In this document: positions 43,129 to 52,450 of the stretch, one piece after another
Numbering within the stretch: the first letter of the stretch is position 1
Layout: every line of letters begins with the position of its first letter
Source of the DNA: UBA4312 sp002394635
GTDB lineage: Bacteria; Bacillota_I; Bacilli_A; Erysipelotrichales; Erysipelotrichaceae
Direction of reading: 5' to 3'
DNA length: 64,000 nucleotides
Assembly (NCBI GenBank): GCA_946539765.1
Contig: CAMNHO010000005.1
Coordinates: forward strand, 1-64,000
The notes under the pieces: generated by a model
Told to the model about the DNA's origin: nothing
Seen by the model: only the letters and a program-made list of their open reading frames with translations
Database searches by the model: none
Program-made: the position numbers and the translations under genes

Positions 43129-45392
43129 CTATGAAAAGTCCTCTAAGAAAACGTTTATTTCGTTTACTAAAGCAGGAATTTGGAAAATATCTTGCCATCT
43201 TTCTGTTTATGATCATTATGGTCGGTTTTGTATCCGGTGAATTTGTGGCTGGTCGAAGCATGTTCCAAACCTATAATAGCAGTTTCTCGACCTATAATAT
43301 TGAAGATGGAAAGCTGGAACTGACTGAAAAAGCTGATAAAGAGCTGATCAAAACGATGGAAAAGCATGGAATCCAGCTATATGCCAACTTTTATAAAGAT
43401 GAAACGATGGATTCGGATACGATCCGTATTTATGCCAACCGCAAGGAAATTGATAAAGTGTGTCTGATGGAAGGAAGCATGCCCAAGACAAAAAAAGAAA
43501 TTGCTCTAGATCGTATGTATGCCGACAACAACGAGATTCATGTCGGCGATACGATCACCATAGATTCCAAACAGCTGAAGGTTTGCGGTCTGGTGGCATT
43601 GTCCGATTATAGTACCTTGTTTGAGAAGAACACGGATATCATGTTTGATGCTCTGGACTTTGGAACCGGTATTATGACAAAAGAAGGATTTGACGACATC
43701 CGGGACACACATATCCACTACCAATACTCTTGGCTGTACAATAAAAAGCCGAAAAATGATACAGAAAAGAAGAAAAAAGCTGATACATTATTAGAGAAGA
43801 TCACGGAAGACACATTCTTAGCCGGGAATCCTCTGACAGATTATGTACCGCAATATATCAATCAAGCCATTCATTTCACTGGTGATGATATCGATGACGA
43901 TTCAAAAATGATGGTCATATTCCTATATATTCTAATTGTGATCCTTGGATTTATTTTTGCGATCACCACTAAAAATACCATCAATCAGGAAGCAACCGTC
44001 ATCGGTACATTACGTGCCTCCGGCTATTCCCGTATGGAACTGCTTCGTCATTACATTGCCCTGCCGATCATCGTATCGGTAGCTGCGTCCGTTGTTGGAA
44101 ATATATTAGGCTATACTGTATTTAAAGATATTGCGGTCGATCTGTACTATAACAGTTACAGTCTACCAACCTATCATACTGTCTGGAATGCCAATGCGTT
44201 TTGGATGACGACAGTGGTTCCGTTGATTCTCATGCTTCTCATCAATATGGTAATCATCGGAAGGCTTTTGCAGCTATCGCCTTTACGTTTTCTTCGTCAC
44301 GATCTTGTTCTGCATAAACAGAAAAAAGCGATGCGATTACCAAAATGGAGCTTTTTCAACCGCTTTCGACTGCGCATTCTTTTTCAGAATAAGGCCAGTT
44401 ATCTCATTTTGGTTTTGGGCTTGTTTCTGGTCAATGTCCTGATGATGTTCGGTTTTGGTCTGCCAGATACTTTAGGATCTTACCAACAGACAATTGAAAA
44501 TAACATGATTGCCAAGTATCAGTATGTATTAAAAACACCATTGGAAACAGATACCAAGGACGCTGAGAAATATTGTATGCGTTCTCTAGAAACAGTAGAC
44601 GGCATACATATTGGTGAAAATGTAACAATATATGGTATAGAAAAGAACAGTAAGATGGTAAATCTCGATGTTTCCGAAGATAAGATATATATATCGCAGG
44701 CTTTTGCCGATAAATTCGGATATAAGGAAGGCGATCGTATTACCTTAAAGGAAAAATATGAAGACAAGGAATACCGTTTTACCATTGACGGCATCTATGA
44801 TTACCAAAGCAATGTCTCCATCTTCATGTCGATTTCTACTTATCGGGATCTGTTTGATGTGGATAACGATACGTTTACCGGCTATTTCAGCAATCACAAG
44901 ATCAAGGATATTGATGAGGACCTGATTGCCGGCATAATCACTAAATCGGAGATGACCAAGATTTCCCGTCAGTTGGATCACTCCATGGGTGGTATGATGG
45001 ATCTGGTCAACGGATTCTCTGTCCTATTGGCTTTATTGATGATTTATCTTCTGACGAAGATCATCGTGGAAAGGAATGCGAATTCCATTTCCATGGTCAA
45101 AGTATTAGGATTTACCAATCGGGAAATTTCTTCCTTATACTTAAGAACTTCCACCTGGATCGTGGTACTTAGTGCCCTGGGCACATCCTATTTTGCTCTG
45201 CAGGCATTAGGAAAGATATGGCTTTACTATTTGCAATCTTTCAGTGGATGGATGCCTGTCTATGTATCGAAATGGACCATGGCCAAGATTATTATGATAA
45301 ATCTGGCTGCTTACTTTCTGATCATGTGGATCGATTACAGAAAAATACAGAAGATCCCAATGCAGGAAGCATTGAAAAATGTAGGTGAATAA
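43122..45392 (+). CDS. FtsX-like ABC transporter permease
   Basis: 756 residues. One membrane helix near the N-terminus (about 20-40), a large extracytoplasmic region to about 260, three helices (about 265-390), a second half with a helix near 430-450, a second outer region, and three more helices at the C-terminus. This is the two-FtsX-unit layout of bacitracin/lantibiotic-type exporters. No two-component system adjoins it; the DtxR-like box upstream hints at metal-dependent expression. Confidence 0.9.
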   Translation: MVTMKSPLRKRLFRLLKQEFGKYLAIFLFMIIMVGFVSGEFVAGRSMFQTYNSSFSTYNIEDGKLELTEKADKELIKTMEKHGIQLYANFYKDETMDSDTIRIYANRKEIDKVCLMEGSMPKTKKEIALDRMYADNNEIHVGDTITIDSKQLKVCGLVALSDYSTLFEKNTDIMFDALDFGTGIMTKEGFDDIRDTHIHYQYSWLYNKKPKNDTEKKKKADTLLEKITEDTFLAGNPLTDYVPQYINQAIHFTGDDIDDDSKMMVIFLYILIVILGFIFAITTKNTINQEATVIGTLRASGYSRMELLRHYIALPIIVSVAASVVGNILGYTVFKDIAVDLYYNSYSLPTYHTVWNANAFWMTTVVPLILMLLINMVIIGRLLQLSPLRFLRHDLVLHKQKKAMRLPKWSFFNRFRLRILFQNKASYLILVLGLFLVNVLMMFGFGLPDTLGSYQQTIENNMIAKYQYVLKTPLETDTKDAEKYCMRSLETVDGIHIGENVTIYGIEKNSKMVNLDVSEDKIYISQAFADKFGYKEGDRITLKEKYEDKEYRFTIDGIYDYQSNVSIFMSISTYRDLFDVDNDTFTGYFSNHKIKDIDEDLIAGIITKSEMTKISRQLDHSMGGMMDLVNGFSVLLALLMIYLLTKIIVERNANSISMVKVLGFTNREISSLYLRTSTWIVVLSALGTSYFALQALGKIWLYYLQSFSGWMPVYVSKWTMAKIIMINLAAYFLIMWIDYRKIQKIPMQEALKNVGE

Positions 45393-45396
45393 CATA

Positions 45397-45426
45397 AAGA
45401 GGTGCATACAAAGCACCTCTTATTTT
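45397..45426 (+). terminator. bidirectional terminator between the ABC and LysR genes
   Basis: 9-bp stem AAGAGGTGC/GCACCTCTT (45397-45405, 45413-45421) followed by ATTTTT. Confidence 0.8.
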
Positions 45427-46292
45427 TGATGTAAGACTTCCTCGGCCAATTTGATAAAAGCCTGTGAAGCTAATGACAAATGGGGTTTGGCATAATAAAT
45501 GCCTAATGTTCTTTCATACGGCTTGGATAATTCCATTTTGATAATGTTCGTCTCTTTAGCCACCATCAATGCCGGAAGAATCGTAATGCCCAGTCCCGAT
45601 TCCACCAGAGAGATAATGGTCTTATCCTCTTTGCAGTAGCACTGGATATTCGGATGGATAGCTTCTTTTCGAAGCAAAGAGCTGACGTCCGTATCCACAC
45701 CGACTTCAGAAGCAATAAACGGATAGTGTTCAAAAGCCGATAAAGGGAACTTATTCTGCCAATGTTCCGGGATTTCAAAGTCTTTTGGAACCACGGCATA
45801 CAAAGGCTCTTTCTGGAAGGGAATAAATTCATAGTTATATTCCGGAACCTGGGACATAAAGCCGAAGTCAATAGTTTCCTCCCGAAGCCAGGAAAGAATT
45901 TGGTCGGAGTATCCTTCCCGCACATGGATCTGTATATACGGATAGGATTTTTTAAATTCGGTAATCAGCCGTGGCAACCAGTTCTGTGCCACGCTGGAAT
46001 AAGCCCCCACAGTAATAGATCCTGTGATGACACCATGAATGGCATCCAGTGCCTCTTGAAAATTACGGTACTGAGCATTGGTTGCCTGTATGTAAGGCAG
46101 TAAATATTTAGCCTCAGTGGATAATTGAACCCCATGGTTGAGTCGCTTTAATAACGTCACCCCTAATTCCTTCTCCAGTTTTTTTATGATATGACTGACA
46201 CCTGATTGAGTATATCCCAGTCTTTGTGCACTGGCTGTTATACTTTGGGTCTTGGCTATATCTTCTAGCAATTCCAAATATTTGAGTTCCAT
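45420..46292 (-). CDS. LysR-family transcriptional regulator
   Basis: 290 residues. N-terminal winged helix (1-62) with TQSITASAQRLGYTQSGVSHIIKKLEKELG, then a periplasmic-binding-protein-like sensor domain (about 90-290). It lies 8 bases downstream of putP, in the same direction, and so probably regulates that transporter or is autoregulated with it. The effector is unknown. Confidence 0.9.
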   Translation of the reverse strand: MELKYLELLEDIAKTQSITASAQRLGYTQSGVSHIIKKLEKELGVTLLKRLNHGVQLSTEAKYLLPYIQATNAQYRNFQEALDAIHGVITGSITVGAYSSVAQNWLPRLITEFKKSYPYIQIHVREGYSDQILSWLREETIDFGFMSQVPEYNYEFIPFQKEPLYAVVPKDFEIPEHWQNKFPLSAFEHYPFIASEVGVDTDVSSLLRKEAIHPNIQCYCKEDKTIISLVESGLGITILPALMVAKETNIIKMELSKPYERTLGIYYAKPHLSLASQAFIKLAEEVLHQK

Positions 46293-46300
46293 AATGATTT

Positions 46301-47821
46301 CTAAATGCTCTCGTATTCCTTCTGTACGGCTTCATCAGCACCACCGGTAACCAGACTGACAATGACATTGACGATCAATGCCAGGACAAAAGCCGGTAAC
46401 AGTTCATAGATAGCCAGGACACCTCCCATAGGAGCAATGATGAACTTCCAGATAAACACCATGGCACCACCGGTAATCATTCCGAACAAAGCACCCCACT
46501 TATTGGATTTTTTCCAGAATAAAGCCAGCAGCATAACCGGTCCAAAGGAAGCGCCAAAGCCAGCCCAGGCGAAAGATACAATACGGAATACAGAGCTATC
46601 CGGATTCCAAGCCAGGACAACACCGATTACCGCAATGACCAGCAGACTGATTCTTGAAATCTTTAACAGCTGTTTCTGATCGGCTTCCACATGGAACACA
46701 CCGTTGATAATGTCATTGGATACAGAACTGGAGGCCGCCAGCAGCTGAGAATCCGATGTGGACATCGTAGAAGCCAGGATACCGGATAATACAACACCGG
46801 CAATTAGGGCAAAAATCAATCCGTGAGTGCTCAGTAAGTGAGAAATCTGTACAATAATCGTTTCTGAACTGTTTCCTTCTAATACCGGGATTGCTCCGGT
46901 CTTAGATACAGCCAAGCCAACAATACCGATCAGAACCGATACAGCCATAGAGATAACGACCCAGATAGAGGCTACACGACGAGATAGAGACAGTTTCTTG
47001 TCATCCTCAATAGCCATAAAACGTAAAAGAATGTGCGGCATACCAAAATAACCGAGGCCCCATGCCATTGTCGAGGCAATAGCCAAACCACTGTATGCCA
47101 CTGTCGACTGTGTCGAAGGATCGTAAGATTGTGTAAAGCTTAGATATCCTGTCAAATTACGAGCGTTATCCATGACAGCATCCATACCACCGGCTACGGA
47201 AACACCATAGCCTAAAATAATAAGCAAGGCAATGGACATGATAATGCTTTGGATAAAGTCTGTCGTACTGGCAGCCAGAAAGCCTCCCATTGTCGTATAC
47301 AGAATAATAACGATAGCACTGACGATCATGGCGACATGGTATTCAATTCCAAACAGACTGTTGAACAGCTTTCCACAAGCACAGAAGCCGCTGGCTGTAT
47401 AAGGAACAAAGAATATGATAATCACAAGGGCGCTCATCAGCTTCAAGGCATTTTGCTTATCGTGATACCGGTTTGTAAAGAACTCCGGAATCGTAATCGC
47501 ATTCAGCTTTTCCGAATAGCGACGTAAACGTTTGGCGACGATCAACCAGTTCAGATACGTTCCCACAGCTAATCCGATGGCCGTCCATCCGGCTTCCGCA
47601 ATCCCGCTTAAATAGGCAACACCCGGCAGCCCCATCAATAACCAGCTGGACATATCCGAGGCCTCGGCACTCATGGCGGTAACCAACGGTCCTAACTGAC
47701 GACCGCCTAGATAAAAATCACCCACGGTTTTGTTGCGGTCCGAAACACGATAACCAATATAGATCATGCCGCATAAATAACCGATAATCGCAATTAAAAT
47801 ACCAATTTGATTTAAACTCAT
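46301..47821 (-). CDS. putP: sodium/proline symporter PutP
   Basis: 506 residues with about 13 membrane helices. SSS family: GDFYLGGRQLGP near 34-45, SAEASDMSSWLLMGLPG near 50-66 (Na+ and proline site) and ASTTDFIQ near 187. Imports proline with Na+. Other SSS substrates remain possible, but the PutP-like motifs are strong. No proline dehydrogenase is nearby. GGGAGAG before the ATG. A 10-bp inverted repeat lies upstream. Confidence 0.88.
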   Translation of the reverse strand: MSLNQIGILIAIIGYLCGMIYIGYRVSDRNKTVGDFYLGGRQLGPLVTAMSAEASDMSSWLLMGLPGVAYLSGIAEAGWTAIGLAVGTYLNWLIVAKRLRRYSEKLNAITIPEFFTNRYHDKQNALKLMSALVIIIFFVPYTASGFCACGKLFNSLFGIEYHVAMIVSAIVIILYTTMGGFLAASTTDFIQSIIMSIALLIILGYGVSVAGGMDAVMDNARNLTGYLSFTQSYDPSTQSTVAYSGLAIASTMAWGLGYFGMPHILLRFMAIEDDKKLSLSRRVASIWVVISMAVSVLIGIVGLAVSKTGAIPVLEGNSSETIIVQISHLLSTHGLIFALIAGVVLSGILASTMSTSDSQLLAASSSVSNDIINGVFHVEADQKQLLKISRISLLVIAVIGVVLAWNPDSSVFRIVSFAWAGFGASFGPVMLLALFWKKSNKWGALFGMITGGAMVFIWKFIIAPMGGVLAIYELLPAFVLALIVNVIVSLVTGGADEAVQKEYESI

Positions 47822-47840
47822 ACAACTCTCCCTTTCTTAT

Positions 47841-47879
47841 TATGAATATTCTTAATATACATCATGAAAAATATTCATA
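47841..47879 (-). promoter_or_regulatory. inverted repeat upstream of putP
   Basis: Perfect 10-bp arms TATGAATATT (47841-47850) and AATATTCATA (47870-47879) with 19 bases between. A TATATT between them may be the -10. Candidate site for the LysR protein encoded downstream. Confidence 0.4.
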
Positions 47880-47930
47880 TCAGACTGATACCTATTGTAA
47901 AACTGTTCGTATGGTTTGTCAATGTGCCCT

Positions 47931-47956
47931 AAAAAAAACACTCTCTCAAGAGTGTT
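47931..47956 (-). terminator. intrinsic terminator of argJ
   Basis: 8-bp stem AACACTCT/AGAGTGTT with loop TGAG (47949-47956, 47937-47944), then six to eight T on the minus strand. Confidence 0.9.
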
Positions 47957-49195
47957 CTATGTTCGATAATCTCCATTGATCTTTACATAATCATAGGTCA
48001 GATCACATCCCCAGGCTTTCGCCTGTGCATCTCCTTGTTTCAAATCAATATCTATATAGATTTCATCAGCACTGAGAACCTTTGCAGCCTGCTCTTCGGA
48101 GAACTCCACACCAAATCCATTCTGGCAAACCTGTACCTCTCCTTGTTCCGATCTCAGTGTCACATCGACTTTTTCGATATCAAAGTCTGCTTCTGCATAA
48201 CCGATGGCACATAAGATCCGCCCCCAGTTCGCATCTTCTCCATACATGGCACATTTAATCAAAGGGGAACGGATAACGCTTTTTGCGATAGTGATTGCTG
48301 TCTGCAGGTCCGGCGCCTGGCTGCATGTGCATTCCAACATTTTGGTAGCCCCTTCACCATCGGCCGCTAACATCTTTGTCAGATTCATCATTACAATGTA
48401 TAAAGCTTTTTTAAAGATTTCGTAATCGGCGTCTTCTTTATCGATCATCGGATTTCCAGCCAGCCCGTTGGTCATAACGATACATGTATCATTGGTTGAC
48501 TGATCCCCATCGATGCTTAAACAATTATATGTTACTTTCACCACTTCTCGCAGTGCCTTTTGTACCAGCGGTTGGGCAACACAAACATCACCGGTAATGA
48601 AATTCAAGGTGGTTGCCATGTTCGGATGGATCATGCCGCTTCCTTTCGCCATGCCTCCTAAACGACAAGACTTACCTTGGATCATAAATTCGACAGCTAC
48701 TTCTTTTTCGATTGTATCGGTCGTCATAATAGCGTTAACGACTTTATGATTTCCATCTTTGCTCAAGCCCTTGACCAGTGCTTCCATATGTGTTTCAAAC
48801 GGTTGAATGGATAATCGCTGACCGATAACCCCCGTGGAAGCCACAAGTACCTTCATTGGGTCAATATGCAGTTGTTCAGCCATTAATTCACACGCTCTTT
48901 GTGCAATGTCATAGCCGTCAAAGTTGCATGTATTGGCATTCTTGGAGTTGACAATGACTCCATAAGCCTGCCCATTGGTTTTTGCCAAATGCTCCTGGCA
49001 TACGATGACCGGTGCTCCCTTTACCTTGTTCTGCGTGAAGACACCAGCTGCCTGGCAAAGTGTTTCACTATAGATCATTCCCATATCGTTTTTATTTGGA
49101 TCTCGATTGATACCGGCATTCAATCCATTAGCTAAAAAACCCTTGGCGGCACAAACACCACCTTCAATATACGTATAACCTTCAAAAGCCTCCAT
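47957..49195 (-). CDS. argJ: bifunctional glutamate N-acetyltransferase / amino-acid acetyltransferase
   Basis: 412 residues. ArgJ moves acetyl from N-acetylornithine to glutamate, recycling acetyl in arginine synthesis. The autocleavage site is in GSGMIHPNMATTLNFITGD (Ala-Thr then the nucleophilic Thr, near 195). TGVIGQ and CTNDTCIVMTNG-like segments are present, and the C-terminus ends with YVKINGDYRT as in the family. The gene has its own promoter and terminator and no other arg gene near it, unusual because argJ normally sits in argCJBD. Confidence 0.93.
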   Translation of the reverse strand: MEAFEGYTYIEGGVCAAKGFLANGLNAGINRDPNKNDMGMIYSETLCQAAGVFTQNKVKGAPVIVCQEHLAKTNGQAYGVIVNSKNANTCNFDGYDIAQRACELMAEQLHIDPMKVLVASTGVIGQRLSIQPFETHMEALVKGLSKDGNHKVVNAIMTTDTIEKEVAVEFMIQGKSCRLGGMAKGSGMIHPNMATTLNFITGDVCVAQPLVQKALREVVKVTYNCLSIDGDQSTNDTCIVMTNGLAGNPMIDKEDADYEIFKKALYIVMMNLTKMLAADGEGATKMLECTCSQAPDLQTAITIAKSVIRSPLIKCAMYGEDANWGRILCAIGYAEADFDIEKVDVTLRSEQGEVQVCQNGFGVEFSEEQAAKVLSADEIYIDIDLKQGDAQAKAWGCDLTYDYVKINGDYRT

Positions 49196-49228
49196 AATTT
49201 AACCTTTCCCCTCCTTCGACTTGTCAAA

Positions 49229-49257
49229 ATTTTATGGTCTTTTCATGATTCTGTCAA
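49229..49257 (-). promoter_or_regulatory. promoter of argJ
   Basis: Minus strand TTGACA (49252-49257), 17 bases, TAAAAT (49229-49234). It starts 7 bases after the HAD gene stop. No ARG-box-like palindrome was noticed. Confidence 0.75.
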
Positions 49258-49263
49258 TGGATG

Positions 49264-50037
49264 TTATATCCATCCGAACTTCTTGCATGCGTTATAGATA
49301 CCATCATCCACATTGGCCTCCGTTACATATTTTGCTGCCTGTTTCATCGCTGGATGGGCATTGCCCATTGCTACAGAAAACCAACGGTCATCCGTCATCA
49401 CCACATCATTGGTATCGTCGCCAAAGACCACAACATCCTCCAAAGGTCCTCCGATTTCTGCCATCATGTCCAGGATCCCTTGTTTTTTCGCATCGTACTG
49501 GAAAATAAAATATTCCGGTTCAAAGCGAAGATGCCCGATCGTATTCAATAACGTCAGATTGTCTTCTTCTTCCGGCGGAATACAGATATACAGCTTCAGG
49601 ATCTTATCCACCTTGGTGATATCCAGATTCGGATCAATAAAATAACGGGTTGGTTCCTTACGTTGTCCACACTGTTGACGGAATAAGTCATCCGGTGCAT
49701 AGACATCGATGGAATCATCCAGCTGTAAAAGATATCCATAACCCTTTTCATGGGCTTCCTTGGCTAACGCAATGGCCTTCTCTTTATCCAAAGGAATATT
49801 ACGGATCAACTGATCATTGATAACCAGACCGCCCCCTCCACAGCAAACCATATTATGAAGACCGACATCTTCCATAAAATGAATGGATTTATAATGAGCA
49901 CGCCCTGTCGCAATAGCGACAAAATGTCCGTTTTCCTGTAAAAGATCCAATGCTTTTTGTGCCGAGGGAACGATCTTTCCGGTTGAACGATCCGTCAACG
50001 TCCCATCGATATCAAAGAAAAAATACTTCTTTTTCAT
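49264..50037 (-). CDS. HAD-superfamily Cof-type phosphatase
   Basis: 257 residues from the ATG at 50037; GGAGG lies 8 bases upstream, and the earlier ATG at 50055 is inside that purine run. HAD motifs: DIDGTLTD (I), ATGR (II), a lysine in the middle and GDDTNDVVM (IV), with a C2b cap. Cof-type enzymes dephosphorylate sugar phosphates or flavin-type metabolites. Coupled to the DeoR regulator upstream, so a sugar phosphate is the likely substrate. Confidence 0.9.
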   Translation of the reverse strand: MKKKYFFFDIDGTLTDRSTGKIVPSAQKALDLLQENGHFVAIATGRAHYKSIHFMEDVGLHNMVCCGGGGLVINDQLIRNIPLDKEKAIALAKEAHEKGYGYLLQLDDSIDVYAPDDLFRQQCGQRKEPTRYFIDPNLDITKVDKILKLYICIPPEEEDNLTLLNTIGHLRFEPEYFIFQYDAKKQGILDMMAEIGGPLEDVVVFGDDTNDVVMTDDRWFSVAMGNAHPAMKQAAKYVTEANVDDGIYNACKKFGWI

Positions 50038-50058
50038 CCTCTTTTCCTCCTCCATTCT

Positions 50059-50826
50059 CTATATACATTCAACGTCTTCCTTTAAAAACGCTTCTTTCTG
50101 AGATTCTGTCAGTTCGCTTTCACAAAGTACCCCATCAAAATCACGAATCTGTGCATACGCATAATTGCCTTCCATATTCAGTTTCCGATACTCCATCAAC
50201 ATATAGGAACGGACACTATGCTCCATGACAATTTTTTTGGTCATCGCTTCATCGACACTGTGATTGTACACATTTCCTTTCTGCAGGTCGACCCCTTCCA
50301 GTCCCAAAAAAGATTTATCGAACCGGTAGTTTTCTATCTGTGCATTGGCGATCGAACCAGTAAACGCATCCCATTCCTGATTCAGATTTCCTCCGATAAA
50401 AATGAAATTCCGATATTGGTTTTCAATAAAAACAGAAAGGATCTCGACCATATTTGTAACTACTTCCACTTTTTTGGATCCCTGTGCCAGCAATCGCGCC
50501 AGTTCAATGTTTGTGGTGGAAAGATCCAGAAAGATCATATCCCCATCTTCTAATAGTTCATAGGCTTTTCTGGCAATTTGAATTTTTTCCTGTGTATGTT
50601 TGCCGATCCGTTTGGAAGCTGTCAATTCATTGACACTGATTTTATTACGGATCCGCATGGCTCCGCCATATGTCTTTTTCAACAGTCCGTTTTTTTCCAA
50701 TAATGTCAGATCCTTTCGGATGCTGTCCTCTGTCACTTCATATTTTCGTGCCAGTTCTTTTACCAAAACGGATCCGTTGATATTAACTTCTTCCACAATC
50801 GCATTTTGTCTTTCTTTTGCTAACAT
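50059..50826 (-). CDS. DeoR-family transcriptional regulator
   Basis: 255 residues. Winged helix at the N-terminus (NGSVLVKELARKYEVTEDSIRKDL) and the DeoR sensor domain (DLSTTNIELARLL, SFLGLEGVDLQKG). It precedes the HAD phosphatase by 21 bases, a common pairing for sugar-phosphate stress control. GGGGAGGT lies before the ATG. The AT-rich upstream has repeats of AATAATAAAT type overlapping a TATACT, possibly its own operators. Confidence 0.9.
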   Translation of the reverse strand: MLAKERQNAIVEEVNINGSVLVKELARKYEVTEDSIRKDLTLLEKNGLLKKTYGGAMRIRNKISVNELTASKRIGKHTQEKIQIARKAYELLEDGDMIFLDLSTTNIELARLLAQGSKKVEVVTNMVEILSVFIENQYRNFIFIGGNLNQEWDAFTGSIANAQIENYRFDKSFLGLEGVDLQKGNVYNHSVDEAMTKKIVMEHSVRSYMLMEYRKLNMEGNYAYAQIRDFDGVLCESELTESQKEAFLKEDVECI

Positions 50827-50937
50827 AATTCACCTCCCCTATAGTATATCATTTATTATTATTTATTATTAATTTTTATTAAAATAGTCATTTTTAACCA
50901 TTTGTCTGTTTCTTGATCATATATAATATTATGTCCA

Positions 50938-50967
50938 TTGAACAATATACTTTAATATTACTAAAAT
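50938..50967 (+). promoter_or_regulatory. promoter of the radical SAM gene
   Basis: TTGAAC (50938-50943), 18 bases, TAAAAT (50962-50967), about 30 bases before the ATG. Confidence 0.6.
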
Positions 50968-50997
50968 TATCTAACATATATCAAATGGAGGTATATT

Positions 50998-52356
50998 ATG
51001 GATATCTTAACAAGTATAAAGCAGTTTGGTGTGGAACAAGCCATACGTCACGTTCAAAAAGACCCGAAAAACAATCTGGTCAAATTGATGGACTGGGCTG
51101 ACCGATTTTCTGGTGGAGAGTTTGTCAGACAACGAAAGGATATACGTCAGGCGGTAACTGACCCCAGTCATCCGTACTATAACTTTATCTATCATCAAAT
51201 CCAACAGCTGGACCCGGAAGTCTTATACACATTGGCAATGAACTTCTTTGGAAATGCGGTATTGAATGGATGGAAAAAACAGGAAAAGCTCCGCCAGGAA
51301 TATCAATGCAATATTCCATGGGCCATTTTATTGGATCCTACTTCTGCCTGTAACCTGCATTGTACCGGTTGCTGGGCGGCTGAATATGGGAATCGCTTGA
51401 ACCTTTCTTTTGAAGAGATTGACAATATTATTCAGCAAGGAAAGGAACTCGGTGTTTATTTGTATATTTATACCGGAGGGGAACCTTTGGTACGTAAGAA
51501 AGATCTGATCCGTTTATGTGAAAAGCATAATGACTGTGTATTTCTCTCCTTTACCAATGGAACTTTGATCGATGAATCTTTTACGGAAGAAATGCTCCGT
51601 GTAAAGAATTTTGTTCCGGCCATCTCTCTGGAAGGTTTTGAACAAGCTACAGACGACCGGCGAGGTGAAGGTGTATATGACAAAGTCATTCAGGCAATGA
51701 ATTTGCTGCAGTCCAAGCACCTTCCATATGGCATCAGCTGTTGTTATACAAGTAAAAACTTTGAATCTATCACCTCGGAAGAATTCTACGATAAAATGAT
51801 AGAGCTAGGTGCCTATTTTGTCTGGTATTTCCATTACATGCCGGTTGGCAATGACGCTTCTTTGGAATTGCTCCCTGATCCTTACCAAAGAGAAGAGACC
51901 TATCGGAGAATTCGAAAGTATCGTGCCGAAAAGCCGTTATTTGCGATGGACTTTCAAAATGACGGCGAATACGTGGGCGGTTGTATTGCCGGAGGACGGC
52001 GCTATCTTCATATCAACGCCAATGGCGATTGCGACCCTTGTGTCTTTATTCATTACTCAGATTCAAATATCCGTCAAAAAACGTTACTGGAGGTATTCCA
52101 AAGCCCTCTATTTAAAGCCTATCATGACGGACAACCGTTTAACGACAATCACTTCCGCCCATGTCCTATGTTGGAAAACCCGGAACTGCTCCGCCAGATC
52201 GTCAATAAAACCGGTGCTCACTCCACCGACCTTCAATCCCCTGAATCTGCGGAGCACCTCTGTTCCAAATGTGATGCCTATGCTTCTAATTGGAAACCGG
52301 TTGCCGACCGTTTATGGCAGGAAAGAAAAGAACAGTTTAATCAAAAAAGACATTAA
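50998..52356 (+). CDS. radical SAM protein with SPASM-like C-terminus, unknown substrate
   Basis: 452 residues. The SAM cluster motif CNLHCTGC is at C118, C122 and C125, after an N-terminal extension of about 105 residues that is helical and unlike typical radical SAM starts. Further on GGEP (SAM contact), then a cysteine-rich C-terminal part (GGCIAGG, NGDCDPCVF, FRPCPM, HLCSKCDAY) fitting extra [4Fe-4S] clusters of SPASM or twitch type. SPASM enzymes modify peptides or proteins, but no precursor peptide gene is visible. Single gene with promoter and terminator. GGAGG 7 bases before the ATG. Confidence 0.8.
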   Translation: MDILTSIKQFGVEQAIRHVQKDPKNNLVKLMDWADRFSGGEFVRQRKDIRQAVTDPSHPYYNFIYHQIQQLDPEVLYTLAMNFFGNAVLNGWKKQEKLRQEYQCNIPWAILLDPTSACNLHCTGCWAAEYGNRLNLSFEEIDNIIQQGKELGVYLYIYTGGEPLVRKKDLIRLCEKHNDCVFLSFTNGTLIDESFTEEMLRVKNFVPAISLEGFEQATDDRRGEGVYDKVIQAMNLLQSKHLPYGISCCYTSKNFESITSEEFYDKMIELGAYFVWYFHYMPVGNDASLELLPDPYQREETYRRIRKYRAEKPLFAMDFQNDGEYVGGCIAGGRRYLHINANGDCDPCVFIHYSDSNIRQKTLLEVFQSPLFKAYHDGQPFNDNHFRPCPMLENPELLRQIVNKTGAHSTDLQSPESAEHLCSKCDAYASNWKPVADRLWQERKEQFNQKRH

Positions 52357-52390
52357 AAGTAAGAGACCTTTGTAGTCTCTTACTTTTAAT
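52352..52390 (+). terminator. long hairpin terminator after the radical SAM gene
   Basis: Perfect 16-bp stem ATTAAAAGTAAGAGAC/GTCTCTTACTTTTAAT (52352-52367, 52375-52390) with loop CTTTGTA; the stop codon is in the upstream arm. No long T run after it, but the downstream arm itself contains TTTT. Confidence 0.65.
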
Positions 52391-52450
52391 GGAGTTCTTT
52401 TCATCAAAAAAACTCTATGTTAGAATGAATCCGTACGAAAGGAAATGTAT

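Noticed and set aside
51809..52375. 188-codon frame overlapping the radical SAM gene
   Set aside because: It is the +1 shadow of a well-supported gene with conserved cysteines; no ribosome site.
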